64,000 nucleotides of DNA from the NCBI GenBank assembly GCA_036785705.1, contig JAWUZG010000004.1, positions 11,025,501-11,089,500 of the forward strand, read 5' to 3'. Made by a program: the position numbers and the translations under genes. The DNA is from Acanthornis magna (Eukaryota > Chordata > Aves > Passeriformes > Acanthizidae). The notes beneath the pieces were generated by a model. The model ran no database searches, was not told the DNA's origin, and was given only the letters and a program-made list of their open reading frames with translations. Below, piece by piece: positions 61,901-64,000 of this stretch; positions within the stretch are counted from its first letter, which is position 1; each line of letters begins with the position of its first letter.

Positions 61901-64000
61901 GAAAAGGAAAGAAGAAATGCAGGGATTAGAATAGTTAACATGAAAGTGGAAGAAAAAGCATGGGCTTTACAGATAAATTCCACTGGTTAAAACACAGAAG
62001 TTGCCCTGTAAGTTGGCACTAGATTTAGGCTTCTGCCCAGCTTGGTAAGGTCTATAACCACTAAAGCTACAAAGCTGCGCTTCTTTTTATGTTTTCTTTG
62101 TATGACTCAATGATTCTTGAATTATGTTCTGCAAAGTGGAACCATCCTAATAGACTTAGTAGCTTACACAATGGTTAGGGCACTTAAGTGGAAAATTGAA
62201 ATATGGTTTTTAATCTACTGACGCACAGAAAGGAACTGGACGTCTATCACACTCTTTGTATGTAATTTTTCTTTAACATAAAGGCAGTTAAAAAAGCAGA
62301 CAGATTCACAACTGGATTAAAAAAACCCCAAATAATAAAACCACAACAAGCAAACAAACAAACCTGAGTTTTGCTCAATTATTTGGAAGACTGAATGTGG
62401 ATAACTGACCTTAGCTGGAAACTACAGACTTTTAAAAATATCCTTTTTTATGTCTTCATATGGGGTTTTCAAATGGGAGACATAAGCTTTGTATCTTCAC
62501 CTGAAGTACTGTGAGCATTAAATCTAAGCATATTCTTGCTCTGTGTTTTGAAATATCTGGCTCATAGTCTGTACCTTTAACATTCCTCTTCTGACCCACA
62601 CTCACTATTAATGGGCATTTGATATGATTAAGCTTTATTTTACATTATGGTCTTTACCAGAGTGAGTGAAGTGGAATTATATCTGCTGTGTGGCAAGATG
62701 GCTTGACAGTATACTCGTTTATCAGTTATAGTGATAAAGATGCAACTTACAATTTTGCAGCAGCAGTAAAATCCCCTGGGTAATGGCAAAATGTAATGAC
62801 ATAGATGCTGAGTGAGGTGGTGGCACCTGAGAATAAAGTGATAGCTTTATGAAGGGAGAGGTATAAAAATACACACATCACAGTCCTTGCATCTCTGTGA
62901 GAAATTTTTTGAAACTGCTATCAGGGCATGCAGTATAGATGAATATACCCTTCTACAAGATCATAAAATTAAAAGCTATTTAAGCTGAAAATTTATGTTT
63001 TTATGTTTCCTGACCTTCCATGAAAGATACAGAGCAAAAAATTACTGTTTTCAATCCAATATACAGAAACAACTACTATATTTAAGATATTTGAAAACAT
63101 AGGTACATTTTTACGTGTACTCATCATCCAATTTTAAAAGTTAATTAATTGAATCAAACATAGCCACCCCAAATGATAAAAACCAAACCCACTCAGATAC
63201 AAAAAAATATTGAGGAGTACATGATAATTCAGATTTTCACAAAATGTGTGTTGGCAATTTTCTATATCTGAGGGAATGAATGGGACAAATTCTAGAAATA
63301 TAAACCCCAAGACTTACAAAAGAGAGACCAAACATACATAAAATGTATAAAATATTGTGCACAAGATGTTATGATTATTACATTCTTCTGAATAAACATG
63401 TCAAAAATATCTTACATTTTAAAAAGGGTAATTTGCATTGTCTTCTAAAATGGCAATATTTTCCCAGTTTGAGTAAAAAAAGAAGTTTCTATTTCAATGA
63501 CACAATATGCTCATTTGAGCTCTTTCAAATGGCATTTAGCAGGAAGATATGACTTGCAATGTTGAGGCTGTTGGTTTTGTTTCAGGGTTTGGGAGTTTTT
63601 TTCTGTAAAAACTGCAGGCTTCAGTGCTCAATTTCCCTCAATGAAAACCATGTAGGTTTTGATGATAACTGACAAAAGACAAACCATTTTAATGGGGAAA
63701 AAAAACCAAACCTGATATAAAACCATCAGGATTTAAATTTCTATGATCTGGTTGAAAGAATTTTCTAGCTAAAGCAATAAACTTTAAAATATTTTTTACT
63801 TTTTGCCTCTTTTGTTAAGTTATAAAACTAGTGTTTTAGAAACCAGATACAGCTCCTACTATGTGTTTTTAAAGGGGTACTGTAATACAAGTAGCTTTGG
63901 GGAAAGACCCTTCTGGGTACTTTTTATTGATCTAGACTCCATCAGAACCACTTCTGCTGATTTCTCTGAGAGACAGTTAAACTGACAGCCTGAATGCAAA

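Larger units (their letters stand above)
53337..64000. other. Long transposon-poor, AT-rich non-coding block
   Basis: About 10.7 kb with no LTR, clear CR1, exon or RNA gene. It holds several short tandem duplications and one perfect hairpin (listed separately) and a TG run (61,665-61,677). AT-rich stretches with many TAATTA/ATTAAT cores occur at 57,280-57,540. Frames such as 59,633-59,851 and 61,744-61,929 have no recognisable domain. Confidence 0.5.

Noticed and set aside
1..64000. CRISPR arrays, bacterial operons, tRNA or rRNA genes
   Set aside because: The sequence is vertebrate nuclear DNA. No regularly spaced repeats, cloverleaf genes or rRNA cores were seen on either strand.

Overview
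The window looks like AT-rich avian nuclear DNA, most likely from a songbird (passerine). Two things point there. First, there are several CR1 LINE fragments, recognised by the reverse-complemented 3' tail (ATTCTATG-type repeat) and by decayed CR1 ORF2 endonuclease and reverse-transcriptase protein motifs. Second, there are several long terminal repeats whose sequences I recognise as LTR families abundant in passerine genomes; that recognition is from memory, not from a search. I found no convincing host protein-coding exon, tRNA, rRNA or other RNA gene. The open frames present are short and are explained by base composition, by low-complexity DNA or by repeats. The window is best read as a gene desert or the inside of a very long intron.

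Layout. 1-9.2 kb: AT-rich unique DNA. 9,182-9,843: complete solo LTR with a perfect 5-bp target duplication. 12.66-13.21 kb: CR1 3' end, minus strand. 16.7-17.4 kb: CR1 3' end abutting a probable minus-strand LTR and the tail of an env-like frame. 17.4-30.5 kb: about 13 kb almost free of recognisable transposons, containing AT palindromes and microsatellites near 28.7-29.9 kb. 30.5-48.6 kb: most of the window's LTRs, comprising an LTR start fragment (30.53), a short LTR with a primer-binding-like junction (33.16), a minus-strand LTR (33.52-34.11), an old diverged minus-strand LTR (37.58-38.10), an AAAAC low-complexity block (41.9-42.1), a CR1 with reverse-transcriptase remains (42.27-43.18), a CpG-containing solo LTR (44.29-44.89) and an LTR interrupted by a second element (47.12-48.56). 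52.44-53.34 kb: two CR1 ORF2 pieces in the wrong domain order. 53.3-64 kb: AT-rich unique DNA with small tandem duplications and a perfect hairpin.

Nothing here works as a pathway or operon. The content is a record of retroelement insertions in non-coding DNA. LTR promoters and polyadenylation signals are the only regulatory sites I can support. Possible conserved enhancers in the transposon-poor blocks are an inference that needs alignment. I did not find an undescribed functional system; the structural oddities that merit checking are the nested LTR at 47-48.6 kb, the domain-shuffled CR1 at 52.4-53.3 kb and the CR1/LTR junction near 16.98 kb.
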